A stretch of 36,572 nt of DNA. Origin: Bdellovibrio sp. (GTDB lineage Bacteria; Myxococcota; SpSt-1050). The notes beneath the pieces are model-generated. The model did not search any database. It was not told the DNA's origin and was given only the letters and a program-made list of their open reading frames with translations. The stretch lies in the NCBI GenBank assembly GCA_020725805.1, contig DYEF01000046.1:1-36572 (forward strand), read 5' to 3'. The translations under genes were made by a program, and so were the position numbers. Below are positions 23,286 through 32,281 of the stretch, piece by piece (positions within the stretch are counted from its first letter, which is position 1; every line of letters begins with the position of its first letter).

Positions 23286-23924
23286 TTACTTTTCTTCTAT
23301 TATGGGGAGGAGCTGCGGCTCGGCGACCTTCTTCCTCTGAATCTTACTTCTGAGTTCCTTCTTGACTTCATCGTCGATATATACAAATACCGCACCGGCA
23401 ACTACGGTCGTCCATAGTCCGTTTTTATCTCCCTCTGCTGACTGGGTGATGTTTCTTGTGCGGATTATCTTTCCGCTCATTCTGTATATCTCTTTTCGTT
23501 CATCGTAGGCGGTATTAGGATCGAACTGAATTCCGAGAGTGCTGGCAAGCATCGTGGCGGCAAGGTCCTCGGAGTAATCACCTGACTTCTTCTCGGTCTC
23601 TCCGTATCCATGATGCTCCGATATATATCCGTAGTGGTCTCCCTGTGCAGGTACTGCAAGGCCGATGGAGGCACATATCAGTCTGTTGGGCTCATTTGTG
23701 GAGTTCTGTGCGAGGACGATATATGTTATCTGGCCGGGTTTGAGCGCAGCGATTCCTCTCGAGCGCGGAATAATCTTGCAGTTGGGAGGAAATATGGAAG
23801 ATACCCGTACGAGATTGCATTTTTCGATTCCGGCATCCCTTAAGGCCATCTCGAATGACTGAAGTTTTTCCCTGTGTCTGCCTACTCCCCTCGTAAAAAA
23901 GACTCTGTTTGGTACAAAATTCAA
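23286..23924 (-). CDS. pdaD: Pyruvoyl-dependent arginine decarboxylase
   Basis: The enzyme decarboxylates arginine to agmatine with a self-made pyruvoyl group. The self-cleavage site VSSIFPP is present; by analogy with the Methanocaldococcus enzyme the chain would break between Ser42 and Ser43, leaving pyruvoyl on the larger subunit. Other family blocks are [26 protein letters not shown], and [21 protein letters not shown] with the catalytic Glu. The start is a TTG at 23924 behind a strong AAGGAGGAG. With speB it makes a two-step arginine-to-putrescine pathway that avoids ornithine. The family is archaeal and patchy in bacteria, and its bacterial forms can serve polyamine synthesis or acid resistance. 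Confidence 0.93.
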   Translation of the reverse strand: MNFVPNRVFFTRGVGRHREKLQSFEMALRDAGIEKCNLVRVSSIFPPNCKIIPRSRGIAALKPGQITYIVLAQNSTNEPNRLICASIGLAVPAQGDHYGYISEHHGYGETEKKSGDYSEDLAATMLASTLGIQFDPNTAYDERKEIYRMSGKIIRTRNITQSAEGDKNGLWTTVVAGAVFVYIDDEVKKELRSKIQRKKVAEPQLLPIIEEK

Positions 23925-23956
23925 TTCTTCTCCTCCTTAAGAAATCCCTGAGATGC

Positions 23957-23986
23957 TTTATCTAAATTAAATTTACAATTTGTCAA
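23957..23986 (-). promoter_or_regulatory. Promoter of pdaD-speB
   Basis: On the minus strand a perfect TTGACA (23981-23986), an 18-base spacer, then GATAAA (23957-23962, 4/6). This predicts a start near 23950 and a ~26-base leader with the AAGGAGGAG ribosome site. Confidence 0.45.
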
Positions 23987-24000
23987 TAAAATATTTATAT

Positions 24001-24029
24001 TTGCTTATAAGTAAGGGTTATAGTAAAAT
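24001..24029 (+). promoter_or_regulatory. Promoter of the Gly-rich lipoprotein gene
   Basis: TTGCTT (24001-24006), a 17-base spacer, then TAAAAT (24024-24029, 5/6), followed by an AT-alternating stretch and GGAGGAAGT before the ATG at 24053. It lies back to back with the pdaD promoter. Confidence 0.5.
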
Positions 24030-24052
24030 ATATATATAAGTTCGGAGGAAGT

Positions 24053-26917
24053 ATGAAAAGACAGTTAAGTTCTATTTTCCTGCTGATATTTCTGTTCTTT
24101 CTGCTTTTCCTGTTTTCCTGTTCTTCTGATGTAAGCTCCATTTCCGATGTCCCTCTCGGAGAGGATGTGAATCTGAGGAAATGTACAACTAAGGCACAGT
24201 GCAACCCGAATGAGATTTGTGAAAACGGTTATTGCAAGAAGGAGGGCGTGAAGACCTGCAGGACGAAGGAGGATTGTATCTATCCCGATGATTGTATTCA
24301 GGGAATCTGCAAAACACCTGAGGATGCGGGTTACGGAGATATTAATGAAACAGATGTACTGACAGACATTTCTTCAGGCGGGAGGATTCTTGCCGAACCG
24401 TCATCGGTAGATTTTGGTGCAATGCAGTTCGGGGAGACGAAGAAGAAGATACTGACAGTAAAGAACGCCGGAAATGCAGATGTCGTGGTCTATAATTTCG
24501 AACTCGACCCGAATGCAGACAAAAATACATTTGCAATCAGCTCCTCGTTTGCAAAGAACTCAGTTCTCAGACCTTCCGAGAGTTTTGAAATCGAAGTAAG
24601 CTGTACCCAGACCGATGCGGAGCCTGACAATTCGAGTATTATCATTACCTCAAGCGACCCTGAATCGAGTACTTTGAGAATCCCGATATACAACAAATAC
24701 AAGGACAAGCCAAATCTGATGATAAAATATAAGACGATTGCCGGTATAGAGAAGACGTTCCCCCTGCAGGGAGATACCAACAGGCTGAATTATGAAATGG
24801 GGAATACCCTGCTCGATGCAGGAAAAAATACCAATACGGCCGAATTCGAAATTCTCAACACTGCAGAAGAGGGTATTTTCAGAATCGAAAAGATAACGGA
24901 TTTCATTAACACAAAGAACAAGTTCGAATACAAGCTCTTCAGCAGGATAAGTAATCAGGAAGTAAAGTGTCCCGTCTATCTCGCCGGTAAGGAATCTGTC
25001 TTCCTGATAATTACATTTACAGCTACTGTTAAATCGAACAATGAATCGGTTACGCTGAATATCAGTACAAACGACCCTGATATCAATAATGACGGCAATG
25101 AGAGTGAGAACGGGCTTCTTATAATAGAGGCATCCACAAGGGCGGGAATTTTTCCGGCCACACTATGGGCGAGCGAGAATCTCATTGATTTTGGTCAGGT
25201 CAGGCTCTTCGATACGGCACACAGACAGCTTCAGATATGCAATAAGGGAGATGAAGACCTCATTATCTACAACACGTCGAGGGTTCTCGGCTCGAAATTT
25301 TCTCTAACTCCGTCAAATATAGAGAAGGTCCTTCTGCCGAACCTCTGTTACAACATTGATATTGCCTTCTCACCGGCAAAGGAAGAGAAGGTAGAGGATA
25401 TATTGCAGATCGATTCGAATGATGCCGAAAAGTCGGCCTACAGTATTGTGCTGAAGGGGGAAGGGATCTCCTGTGTAAAACAGTCCGATACGGATGAGCC
25501 GGATGACCTTTTTGTGGATGCCAACTGCGACGGGATTGACGGAGAGGCGGCAAAGGCCATCTTCGTGGATACGGTCAGCGGGAGCGACAGTAACGCCGGA
25601 AATATTGGAAGCCCGCTCAAAACAATCAAGGCTGCCGTCTCGAAATCCTCGTCGGTGCCGCAGATCAAATATATTCTTGTGTCGGAGGGAAATTATTACG
25701 AGACTTTTGAGATAAATAGTGCAGTAAGCATCTACGGCGGATACAGCAAGACCAACAAATGGGCCCGTTCTGACTCATACAAGGTCAATATCTATCCGTC
25801 TCAGGACGGGATAAGGGTTTCTGATGTTTCTTCGGCAATCGTATTTGACAGGATTAATATCTCCTCTCAGGATGCGGTCCTTGCGTCGTCGAGTTCATAC
25901 GGTATGGTAATCAGCAATTCCCCGAATGTAAGGATTCATAAATGCTCCATAAAGTCCGGAAGGGGAGCAAACGGTGAAGACGGGGCAAACGGCCAGAACG
26001 GACCCGCAAATGACCTGAGTGCCGGAAAAGGGAAACAGGGTATTCCGGGGTGTGAGGATTCCGGAGGTGTTTTGTGCAGCAGCTGTTCGAGACCTGCAGG
26101 AGGTGCCGGCGGGACCAGCGTTTGCGGGATGCACGGAGGAAAAGGCGGGGATGCCGGCAAGAGCTCGGATTACGGATATGACGGGTCGGCGGGGATAGGT
26201 CCTTCAGGGAGCGGAGGAGTCGGAGGTAAGGGCGGACCGCCGGGCAGAGGGTCTGCATCACCGCTTTCAAGTCAGTTTGGACAGAACGGACCGGACGGCC
26301 AAAACGGTGATAACGGCTCCGGCGGACAGAGTTATGGCACTTTCACTCAATCAGGATATCTTGCAACTAATAACGGCGGAGATGGTCAGAACGGGGTAAA
26401 CGGAGCGGGTGGTGGCGGCGGAGGAGGTGGTGGAGGTGGTACTGCCGATTGTGATAGTTACGGAAGTTCTGCCGGAGGCGGTGGTGCGGGCGGTTGTGCC
26501 GGTACAGGAGGAAAGGGCGGAAAGGGAGGCGGGGCTTCTATAGGTTTGTATCTCTATAATTCGAACGTCCTAATTACCGATTCATCGGTCTCCTCGCAGA
26601 GCGGTGGGAGTGGCGGAAGGGGAGGGAACGGGGGAACGGGTAGTATGGGAGTTTCCGGCGGTGACGGAGGAGGTTATGGCGGAACATACGAACAGGACGA
26701 CGGCTCTATGGGAGGTCCCGGTGGTTCGGGCGGAAAGGGCGGAAACGGCGGCGCAGGTGGCGGCGGCGGTGGCGGACCTTCAATCGCAGTTTATAAAAAT
26801 GCAACGAGTGTATTCAATCAGAGCGGAACGGTTCTGACGCGGGGTAGCGGTGGTTCCGGCGGACAGAGCGCAGGTAATACAGGACAGAACGGACTCTCTG
26901 CCGAGATATATCCGTAA
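24053..26917 (+). CDS. Large surface lipoprotein: Cys-rich units, Ig-like domains, DUF1565 region, Gly-rich tail
   Basis: A lipoprotein signal ends at Cys23 (LFSC). Residues ~44-91 hold two Cys-rich units (CTTKAQCNPNEICENGYC and a similar one). Two ASH/choice-of-anchor-D-like beta domains follow (~118-220, motif SVDFGAMQFGE; ~380-475, motif LIDFGQVRLFD). DEPDDLFVDANCDGIDG leads into a DUF1565/pectin-lyase-like start (IFVDTVSGSDSNAG...PLKTIKAAV, ~505-630). From ~636 to the end the chain is collagen-like and Gly-rich (GEDGANGQNGP) with an uninterrupted run of 11 Gly, interrupted once by a beta stretch (~820-850). The order is familiar from myxobacterial-type exoproteins. It is probably exposed on the outer membrane or exported. 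Function unknown; adhesion or matrix formation is a guess. Confidence 0.85.
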   Translation: MKRQLSSIFLLIFLFFLLFLFSCSSDVSSISDVPLGEDVNLRKCTTKAQCNPNEICENGYCKKEGVKTCRTKEDCIYPDDCIQGICKTPEDAGYGDINETDVLTDISSGGRILAEPSSVDFGAMQFGETKKKILTVKNAGNADVVVYNFELDPNADKNTFAISSSFAKNSVLRPSESFEIEVSCTQTDAEPDNSSIIITSSDPESSTLRIPIYNKYKDKPNLMIKYKTIAGIEKTFPLQGDTNRLNYEMGNTLLDAGKNTNTAEFEILNTAEEGIFRIEKITDFINTKNKFEYKLFSRISNQEVKCPVYLAGKESVFLIITFTATVKSNNESVTLNISTNDPDINNDGNESENGLLIIEASTRAGIFPATLWASENLIDFGQVRLFDTAHRQLQICNKGDEDLIIYNTSRVLGSKFSLTPSNIEKVLLPNLCYNIDIAFSPAKEEKVEDILQIDSNDAEKSAYSIVLKGEGISCVKQSDTDEPDDLFVDANCDGIDGEAAKAIFVDTVSGSDSNAGNIGSPLKTIKAAVSKSSSVPQIKYILVSEGNYYETFEINSAVSIYGGYSKTNKWARSDSYKVNIYPSQDGIRVSDVSSAIVFDRINISSQDAVLASSSSYGMVISNSPNVRIHKCSIKSGRGANGEDGANGQNGPANDLSAGKGKQGIPGCEDSGGVLCSSCSRPAGGAGGTSVCGMHGGKGGDAGKSSDYGYDGSAGIGPSGSGGVGGKGGPPGRGSASPLSSQFGQNGPDGQNGDNGSGGQSYGTFTQSGYLATNNGGDGQNGVNGAGGGGGGGGGGGTADCDSYGSSAGGGGAGGCAGTGGKGGKGGGASIGLYLYNSNVLITDSSVSSQSGGSGGRGGNGGTGSMGVSGGDGGGYGGTYEQDDGSMGGPGGSGGKGGNGGAGGGGGGGPSIAVYKNATSVFNQSGTVLTRGSGGSGGQSAGNTGQNGLSAEIYP

Positions 26918-27028
26918 CAAGGCGAACAGCAGAAGATTCTGTAAAATCTGTTTTCTGGTGCTTTGTCAAATTACTTGAACCAGACAAAAATATTTGGTAA
27001 TTAAAAATTCTGAGGAGGGATTAGAGAG

Positions 27029-28126
27029 ATGAATAAGTATTTATATTTTGCTGTTTTGCTTCTTCTTTCTGTAGTTCTTCTTTTTTCCTGCAAAAGCGAA
27101 CCAAAGGAGATTAAGATAGGTTTTATTGGTTCACTTACCGGAAATTTTTCGGCATACGGAAAGCGTGCCCTCGAAGGGACGAAACTCGCCATTGAAGAGA
27201 TAAACAAGGCCGGAGGGCTTGACGGAAAGAAGCTTGTACTCTATCTGGAGGACGACAGGTCGACGGGTGAACCGGCGCTCGAATCTGTTACCAAACTTGC
27301 CGAATTCGACAAGGTAAATGCCATACTTGCCTTCGTGTCTCCGCCGGCACTATCTCTTGGAGGTCCCAAGGCCGAGCAGGAGAAGATAGTCTTTATATCC
27401 TCGAGGACCATAACATCGACCGGAAACGAGGCGGGGGAATATCTCTTTCAGTCATATTCAGAAGGGACGGTCGAGGCTATAGAGCTTGCTGTTATTGCGA
27501 GGAGCAAACTTAAGGCGAGGTCTGCGTCTATTCTCTATTCGAATGTGCCGGTGGCGATCAATCTTGCACAGGTCTTCAAGAAGAATTTTCAGGAGAGAGG
27601 CGGAGAGATTGTAAGTTTCGACTTCTATCCTCCCAAGAGAACGAATTTCAAGGCCGATGCGGAGGCAATCAAGAGACACGAGCCCGATGTGGTCTATATT
27701 GTGGGTGATTTTGACGAGATGCTGCTGATTGCAAAGACGCTCTCCCAGATTGGTGTCAAGAAGCATATCATCGTATCAGGTATTTCCGGAACGGAGGTCG
27801 TGCAGGAGATTCAGAAGTATACCGAAAAGCTCATCTTTCTTGCGCCGGACCTCTCTATCTCGAGAAATCAGGCGGAGGTTGTAAAACTGAACGTGTCGAG
27901 GGAACAGATGGACCTTTTTGTGGGAGAGGCTTACGACATCACCTATTACCTTGCCTATATTATGAAGAAGTACGGAACTACTTCCGAGATGATAGCACAG
28001 GGTATTGTGAAGGAACCGCTCTTTTCCGGAGTAAATGGGAGACACAGGATGATAAGGGGCAGTTCCAATCCGCAGGTCCAGCCTGTAATGACTATCAAAA
28101 ACGGTCAGTATGTGCCGCTCGAATAG
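27029..28126 (+). CDS. Branched-chain-amino-acid-type ABC substrate-binding lipoprotein
   Basis: This is a Peripla_BP_6/LivJ-like binding protein. A lipoprotein signal ends at LLFSC (Cys21). The fold start KIGFIGSLTGNFSAYGKRALEGTKLAIEEINKAGG is diagnostic, as are the later LEDDRS and AEAIKRHEPDVVYIVGDFDE segments. Such proteins bind amino acids, amides or aromatic acids and deliver them to a Liv-type permease. No permease or ATPase genes (livHMGF) adjoin it, and it seems to be monocistronic, so its transporter is elsewhere or it acts as a sensor component. GAGGAGGG precedes the ATG. A possible weak promoter is TTGAAC (26975-26980) -17- TAATTA. Confidence 0.9.
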   Translation: MNKYLYFAVLLLLSVVLLFSCKSEPKEIKIGFIGSLTGNFSAYGKRALEGTKLAIEEINKAGGLDGKKLVLYLEDDRSTGEPALESVTKLAEFDKVNAILAFVSPPALSLGGPKAEQEKIVFISSRTITSTGNEAGEYLFQSYSEGTVEAIELAVIARSKLKARSASILYSNVPVAINLAQVFKKNFQERGGEIVSFDFYPPKRTNFKADAEAIKRHEPDVVYIVGDFDEMLLIAKTLSQIGVKKHIIVSGISGTEVVQEIQKYTEKLIFLAPDLSISRNQAEVVKLNVSREQMDLFVGEAYDITYYLAYIMKKYGTTSEMIAQGIVKEPLFSGVNGRHRMIRGSSNPQVQPVMTIKNGQYVPLE

Positions 28127-28185
28127 ATTTGAGATGGATAAAAACAGATAATCACCTTACAGCGAATCCCTTTAGTTGCCTCATA

Positions 28186-29271
28186 TCAGGGAGTTTTGCA
28201 GAGCAGTAATTCCCCTGAATCCGACATTACAATCTGAAATTTCTCTGATGAAGGCTGGGTGCAGGTATTGAGTGTTTCTGTGTCTGTTTTCAGAAGGTCG
28301 TTTGGGCGGATGGATTTGATTATCCTCTTTTCGCTGCTGTTTTTAATGTTTATCCTCAGGTTGTGGATTTTGTTGCCGCTGCAGATTTTCAGGTCATACC
28401 CGTATCTTCTTTCCGAAGGATATCCGAGGACTCTGGCGAGACCTTCTCTTCGGCTGACCGGGGATGACGAGAGAACGAGATAGTAGAACTTTGCAGTTCT
28501 GTGTCCGGCATTGATAACCGTTTCGAGAAGCATTGATATATCCTGTTTTATGCTGAAATGACAGATATCCTGTGTGTTTTCAGTAAGGGGACAGCCGTCC
28601 GTACTAACACAGGGGGCAATGATATATAAGGGAAATCTCTTTCTAAGCTCTGTCATTATTTCCCTTGCCCGTATCCCGGCAGGTTCGATTATGATTATGA
28701 GGTTCGGTTTGCCGGATTTCAGAATTTCCGGGACAAGATTAAATATCCGGTTTGTGTTTTTTGTGTTTTCGGATAATGTATTCATTATTATGTACAGTGC
28801 GGGTTTTTGGGAGGGCCGGAGACTGGTTATAAAGTCCGAACAGATATATCGTATATTCTCTTCGCCCGTTTTTTCGAATAGTTTATTAGCAAGACCTGTC
28901 ATCAGGCGGTTTCTGTCGATCAGCACGAGCGGTCTTTTGTCCTGCATAATCAGTCTCATACATATGGCACCTGTCCCGGGCCCGCAGCCGATATCGTATA
29001 TCTCTTCTATCTGACTGAATGTCTCTTTGAATCTTTTCCTGATTTCATTGAGTACAAAATAGATTTTCGGGATATGTTCCGGCAAAAAATAGAGGAGATA
29101 TCCGAGGGCCGCTCTCTCTTCGCTGATGTTGATTCTGCCGGATATATAATCCCTGCTCAGACCTTCGATTATGCTTTTCATTTCATGGGGCCTGATTCCG
29201 CTCTCTTCGAAGAGTGAATTCAGAAGAGTGCGGAGCCGCCCGAACTCATTCTCTGCTCTTTTTATATACAT
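28186..29271 (-). CDS. Rsm22-family SAM-dependent methyltransferase-like protein
   Basis: The protein matches the Rsm22/METTL17 (mitochondrial small-subunit-associated) family. It has RAALGYLLYFLPEHIPKIYFVLNEI, then the SAM-binding loop IYDIGCGPGTGAICMRL, and later PCVSTDGCPLTENTQDICHFS, the conserved Cys cluster that in METTL17 binds a [4Fe-4S] cluster. A KFYYLVLS strand follows. The function in bacteria is probably ribosome assembly or rRNA modification, by analogy only. The frame is open from a TTG at 29298, but the ATG at 29271 (giving 361 aa) is preferred because it reduces the overlap with the NtrC-type gene to 26 bp. It is the last gene of the leftward operon and converges with the binding-protein gene. 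Confidence 0.8.
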   Translation of the reverse strand: MYIKRAENEFGRLRTLLNSLFEESGIRPHEMKSIIEGLSRDYISGRINISEERAALGYLLYFLPEHIPKIYFVLNEIRKRFKETFSQIEEIYDIGCGPGTGAICMRLIMQDKRPLVLIDRNRLMTGLANKLFEKTGEENIRYICSDFITSLRPSQKPALYIIMNTLSENTKNTNRIFNLVPEILKSGKPNLIIIIEPAGIRAREIMTELRKRFPLYIIAPCVSTDGCPLTENTQDICHFSIKQDISMLLETVINAGHRTAKFYYLVLSSSPVSRREGLARVLGYPSERRYGYDLKICSGNKIHNLRINIKNSSEKRIIKSIRPNDLLKTDTETLNTCTQPSSEKFQIVMSDSGELLLCKTP

Positions 29272-30637
29272 CCGGATATTTTTTGAGTAATTTTGCAAGA
29301 TTACTTCTGTCTATGCCGGCTATCTCAGATGCCCTTGAAATATTCCCGCCCGTCTGGTTCAGAAGCTGTGCGAAATAGTTTTTCTCGAATGACTCTATCA
29401 TCCGCCTTCTGGCATCCCTGTATTTCTCAGTGATTCTCTCCGTATTTGCCGGCTGGTAGCCCTTCGAGATGTGTGCCGGCAGGTCGTGGACCGTTATTAA
29501 GCTGCCTCTGCACATAACGACAGAACGTTCGATTGCATTTTCGAGCTCCCTGATATTGCCGGGCCAGCTGTAATTTTCAAGTATCGCCACCGTCTCGGGA
29601 GAAAACCCCTTAATATCCTTATTCTGTTTTGTAGAATATTTTCCGAGAAAATGAGATGCCAGAATAAGTATATCCTCCCTCCGTTCTCTGAGAGGAGGCA
29701 GATTGATTTCTATTACATTGAGACGGTAGAAGAGGTCTTCCCTGAATCTGCCTTCCTTTATCAACTGTCTCAGGTCCCTGTTGGTTGCGCTTATGAATCT
29801 CACATCTATCCTGATTGTTTCGTTGGAGCCGACCCTCCTGATTTCCCTCTCCTGAATCGCACGCAGAAGTTTGACCTGTATACTGAGCGGAATATCTCCG
29901 GCCTCATCGAGGAATACTGTACCGTTGTTTGCATATTCGAGGAGACCCTTCTTGTTGTCGAAAGCACCAGTAAAGGCACCCTTTATGTGACCGAAGAGTT
30001 CGCTCTCGAAGAGTGTCTCGGTAATTGCGGAGCAATTGATGGGTACGAGGGGCGAGTTCTTTCTGCTGCTCATTTTATGTATGGCCCTTGCAACGAGTTC
30101 CTTTCCGGTACCGCTCTCACCTGTAATCATCACACTCGAATCGGAGATGGCTACGGTCTCGATTGTGCTGAAGACCTTTTGCATTGCGGGTGTGTTGCCG
30201 ATAATCCCGCAGAATCCTTTCTCCGAATCGGTCTCCCTCAGGCGGGAAATCTCCTTTACGAGCCTTCTCTTCTCGAGCGCCCGCTCCATCGCGGATATGA
30301 CCAGCTGAAGATTTGCAAATGGCTTCTGTATGAGGTCGTACGCACCTTCCTTTATGGCAGTAATGGCATTCTCGACAGTTGCGACTCCGGATATTATTAT
30401 TACCTCTGTCTCCGGATACTTCTCCTTTGCCTTTTTCAGCAGCTCCAGTCCTGTTATTCCGGGCATATTTATGTCGAATATGCAGAGGTCTGGTTCTTCT
30501 GACTGAATATGTTCGAGGGCTTTCCGGGGGTCGGCATAGACAGAGACGATATGTCCTGTCTTTTTCCCGATGGCTCTGAATACCGCGAGTATGCTTTCGT
30601 CATCATCTGCAACAAGAATTCTGTATGACATGTTCAT
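29246..30637 (-). CDS. NtrC-family sigma-54-dependent response regulator
   Basis: Domains in order are a receiver with phospho-acceptor Asp55 and Lys107; a sigma-54 AAA+ domain with Walker A GESGTGKE (173-180), the sigma-54-contact loop GAFTGA (220-225), Walker [10 protein letters not shown] and the arginine-finger region; and a Fis-type helix-turn-helix ([26 protein letters not shown]). It activates RpoN promoters when phosphorylated. No histidine kinase is adjacent, so its partner is elsewhere; the orphan hybrid kinase in this window is one candidate without evidence. The ATG at 30637 overlaps the previous stop as ATGA; a second ATG at 30631 is possible. Confidence 0.95.
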   Translation of the reverse strand: MNMSYRILVADDDESILAVFRAIGKKTGHIVSVYADPRKALEHIQSEEPDLCIFDINMPGITGLELLKKAKEKYPETEVIIISGVATVENAITAIKEGAYDLIQKPFANLQLVISAMERALEKRRLVKEISRLRETDSEKGFCGIIGNTPAMQKVFSTIETVAISDSSVMITGESGTGKELVARAIHKMSSRKNSPLVPINCSAITETLFESELFGHIKGAFTGAFDNKKGLLEYANNGTVFLDEAGDIPLSIQVKLLRAIQEREIRRVGSNETIRIDVRFISATNRDLRQLIKEGRFREDLFYRLNVIEINLPPLRERREDILILASHFLGKYSTKQNKDIKGFSPETVAILENYSWPGNIRELENAIERSVVMCRGSLITVHDLPAHISKGYQPANTERITEKYRDARRRMIESFEKNYFAQLLNQTGGNISRASEIAGIDRSNLAKLLKKYPDVYKKSRE

Positions 30638-31392
30638 ATGTTCTGCGGTGTTGTCTCCTGCCCGAATATTCTCCTGTATTCCTCGGTCGGACTGCCGTCG
30701 TGATTGTAGAGAATGAGCGGAGGCATTATATCGAGCGAGGACCTTCCGAACTTTACACCTTCAATAAGTGCAATATTCGACGGACTGTCCTGCCGGTGAT
30801 AGACAAGCCTTATTCTCTTTGGTTCTATCTTTCTCATTCTCATAAGGACAAAAAGGTCCACTAGTCTCATAGTCGGGTAAACAAGTTTGAGAATACCTCT
30901 GGATTTGAGAAGGTAACGTGAAATGTTGAGTATATCCTGTATTCGCAGCAGGATCTCGTGTTTGGCAAGGGCCTTTTCGGAGGCACTGCTGATTATTCCG
31001 TGGTCGACCTGCATATACGGAGGATTCGAGATGACGACGTCGAAAAGCTGTGGGGCAAAGTTTTCCTTGAGCTTCCTTATATCCTGACTGATGATTTCGA
31101 TGCGGCCATCCAGCCTGTTGAGTCTGACATTCTCGACGGCAATCTCCGATAATCTCTTCTGTATTTCCACCCCGTATATCTTTTCGACGGAAGGTGATTT
31201 TGTTGCCATAATGATAGGGATAATGCCGCATCCTGTCCCGAGGTCGATCGAGAGACCCTTTGTCATAGAACTGAAATCGGCCAGCAGAATCGAGTCTTCA
31301 CTGAAACGGTATCCCTCTTTCGGCTGATACAGCTTTATCCTGCCTCCGAAGATGCTGTCAAGACTTCTGTCGGTGTGGTTTGTCATACTCAA
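30634..31392 (-). CDS. TrmN6-like tRNA1(Val) adenine-N6 methyltransferase
   Basis: This is a class I SAM-dependent N6-adenine methyltransferase. The start IKLYQPKEGYRFSEDSILLADF is diagnostic of the TrmN6/YfiC group, followed by the SAM loop IDLGTGCGIIPIIMA and the catalytic NPPY motif. E. coli TrmN6 methylates A37 of tRNA-Val; the exact target here is inferred. Length (252 aa) is normal. The ATG at 31392 overlaps the preceding stop as ATGA and its own stop overlaps the NtrC-type start. Confidence 0.88.
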   Translation of the reverse strand: MSMTNHTDRSLDSIFGGRIKLYQPKEGYRFSEDSILLADFSSMTKGLSIDLGTGCGIIPIIMATKSPSVEKIYGVEIQKRLSEIAVENVRLNRLDGRIEIISQDIRKLKENFAPQLFDVVISNPPYMQVDHGIISSASEKALAKHEILLRIQDILNISRYLLKSRGILKLVYPTMRLVDLFVLMRMRKIEPKRIRLVYHRQDSPSNIALIEGVKFGRSSLDIMPPLILYNHDGSPTEEYRRIFGQETTPQNI

Positions 31393-31850
31393 AATCTTAT
31401 AAGTTCGAGAGTAAGGGTATTCCCCGTCCTGAGAGAGAGTTGCCTGCCGGGTCTTTCGGACTCAAAGAGGTCAAGTTCTCTCATAAGCGGATTCTTGTTG
31501 TAGTAATAGACTGCCTCTGCGGCGCTTACCGACTGATAGATCCTGTTTACGGCAGCGATCGCAATTGCAAATATTATCGATCTGTCACTGTAGTCGTCGA
31601 AGTAGAGCGTCAGAAATCCGAGTCCCAGACCTGCCAGGTCGTAGGCAATGTATCTTATGCCTCCCCATGTGTCCTTTGCATAGAAATGTCCTGTGCCGAA
31701 ACCTACAAAGAAGGCAAGCGGGACAGCCACAAAGTAGCTCTTTTCGGAATAGACCGGTTTAGTACTCTCCGGCTGAACGGACTGAAGGCTTTCCCCAAAA
31801 ATCACAAGAGGAAGAAGAATAAAAAGAATGAGTGCAGCAAGGGTTTTCAT
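31389..31850 (-). CDS. Small exported membrane protein of unknown function
   Basis: Residues 1-19 are a signal peptide (LAALILFILLPLVIFGES). At least two hydrophobic helices follow, around AVPLAFFVGFGTGHFYA and YDLAGLGLGFLTLYF, plus a weaker one at IIFAIAIAAVNRIYQ. The GFGTGHFY segment resembles small 'TM2/DUF5683-like' membrane proteins that have a conserved G-x-G-xx-Y loop. No catalytic motif is seen. It is coupled on both sides by ATGA overlaps, between ybeY and the TrmN6-like gene, so it is part of the operon, but no role can be given. Confidence 0.7.
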   Translation of the reverse strand: MKTLAALILFILLPLVIFGESLQSVQPESTKPVYSEKSYFVAVPLAFFVGFGTGHFYAKDTWGGIRYIAYDLAGLGLGFLTLYFDDYSDRSIIFAIAIAAVNRIYQSVSAAEAVYYYNKNPLMRELDLFESERPGRQLSLRTGNTLTLELIRF

Positions 31851-32281
31851 ATCCTGAAATCCTTTCTGTAGATATTATAAAGTATTTTTTCGTTTTTTTG
31901 CATAATCTTTCTTTCGGCAATCGATTTGTGGTCGAATCCCAGAAGATGAAGTATCCCGTGGATAACCGTCCTGAGAAGATAATCGGTATACTCCTTCTTT
32001 CCTCTGCTTCGCCTTTTTATGGTTTGCAATGAGATTACAATGTCTCCGAGCGGAATCCTTTTCTCTGTAACAAGGACAGGCTCCAGCAGTTCCCCCCTGA
32101 AGAATCTGTACTGGGGGAACGAGAGGACATCTGTTGTTTTGTCTATTCTGCGGTATTCTCTGTTGAGTTCTCTCATATGTATGTCTTCCGTCAGCGTATA
32201 AGAGACATCGAAAAAATCAAAGCCCAAGTCTCTTAAGATCGCTGTCGTTATTCTCCGGATCGTCTTCTCTGTCTGATTCAC
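31847..32281 (-). CDS. ybeY: Endoribonuclease YbeY (16S rRNA maturation)
   Basis: The UPF0054 zinc motif HGILHLLGFDH (His108, His112, His118) and RRIDKTTDVLSFP identify YbeY. It is a single-strand endoribonuclease that finishes the 3' end of 16S rRNA and takes part in ribosome quality control. The GTG start at 32281 overlaps the pgpH 3' end by 65 bp, and a GAAAGGACAGG ribosome-like site precedes it. A shorter TTG start at 32227 is possible but would remove the first helix. The phoH-pgpH-ybeY order is a conserved bacterial arrangement. Confidence 0.95.
   Translation of the reverse strand: MNQTEKTIRRITTAILRDLGFDFFDVSYTLTEDIHMRELNREYRRIDKTTDVLSFPQYRFFRGELLEPVLVTEKRIPLGDIVISLQTIKRRSRGKKEYTDYLLRTVIHGILHLLGFDHKSIAERKIMQKNEKILYNIYRKDFRI

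Noticed and set aside
25911-26270. Open frames on the minus strand in the Gly-rich region
   Set aside because: Pro/Arg/Ser-rich translations are the mirror of GGN glycine codons; no independent evidence for a gene.
26100-26880. Repeated G-rich DNA read as a tandem-repeat or CRISPR-like array
   Set aside because: The similarity is due to glycine codons; there are no constant repeats with unique spacers and the frame is open throughout.
26930-26962. Terminator hairpin after the Gly-rich lipoprotein gene
   Set aside because: AGATT/AATCT arms are only five bases, A/T-rich, and no clean T tract follows.
29651-30502. Long open frame (283 codons) on the + strand opposite the NtrC-type gene
   Set aside because: It lies wholly antisense to a well-supported coding sequence, its product has no recognisable domain, and it has no ribosome site. 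Codon bias of the real gene explains it.
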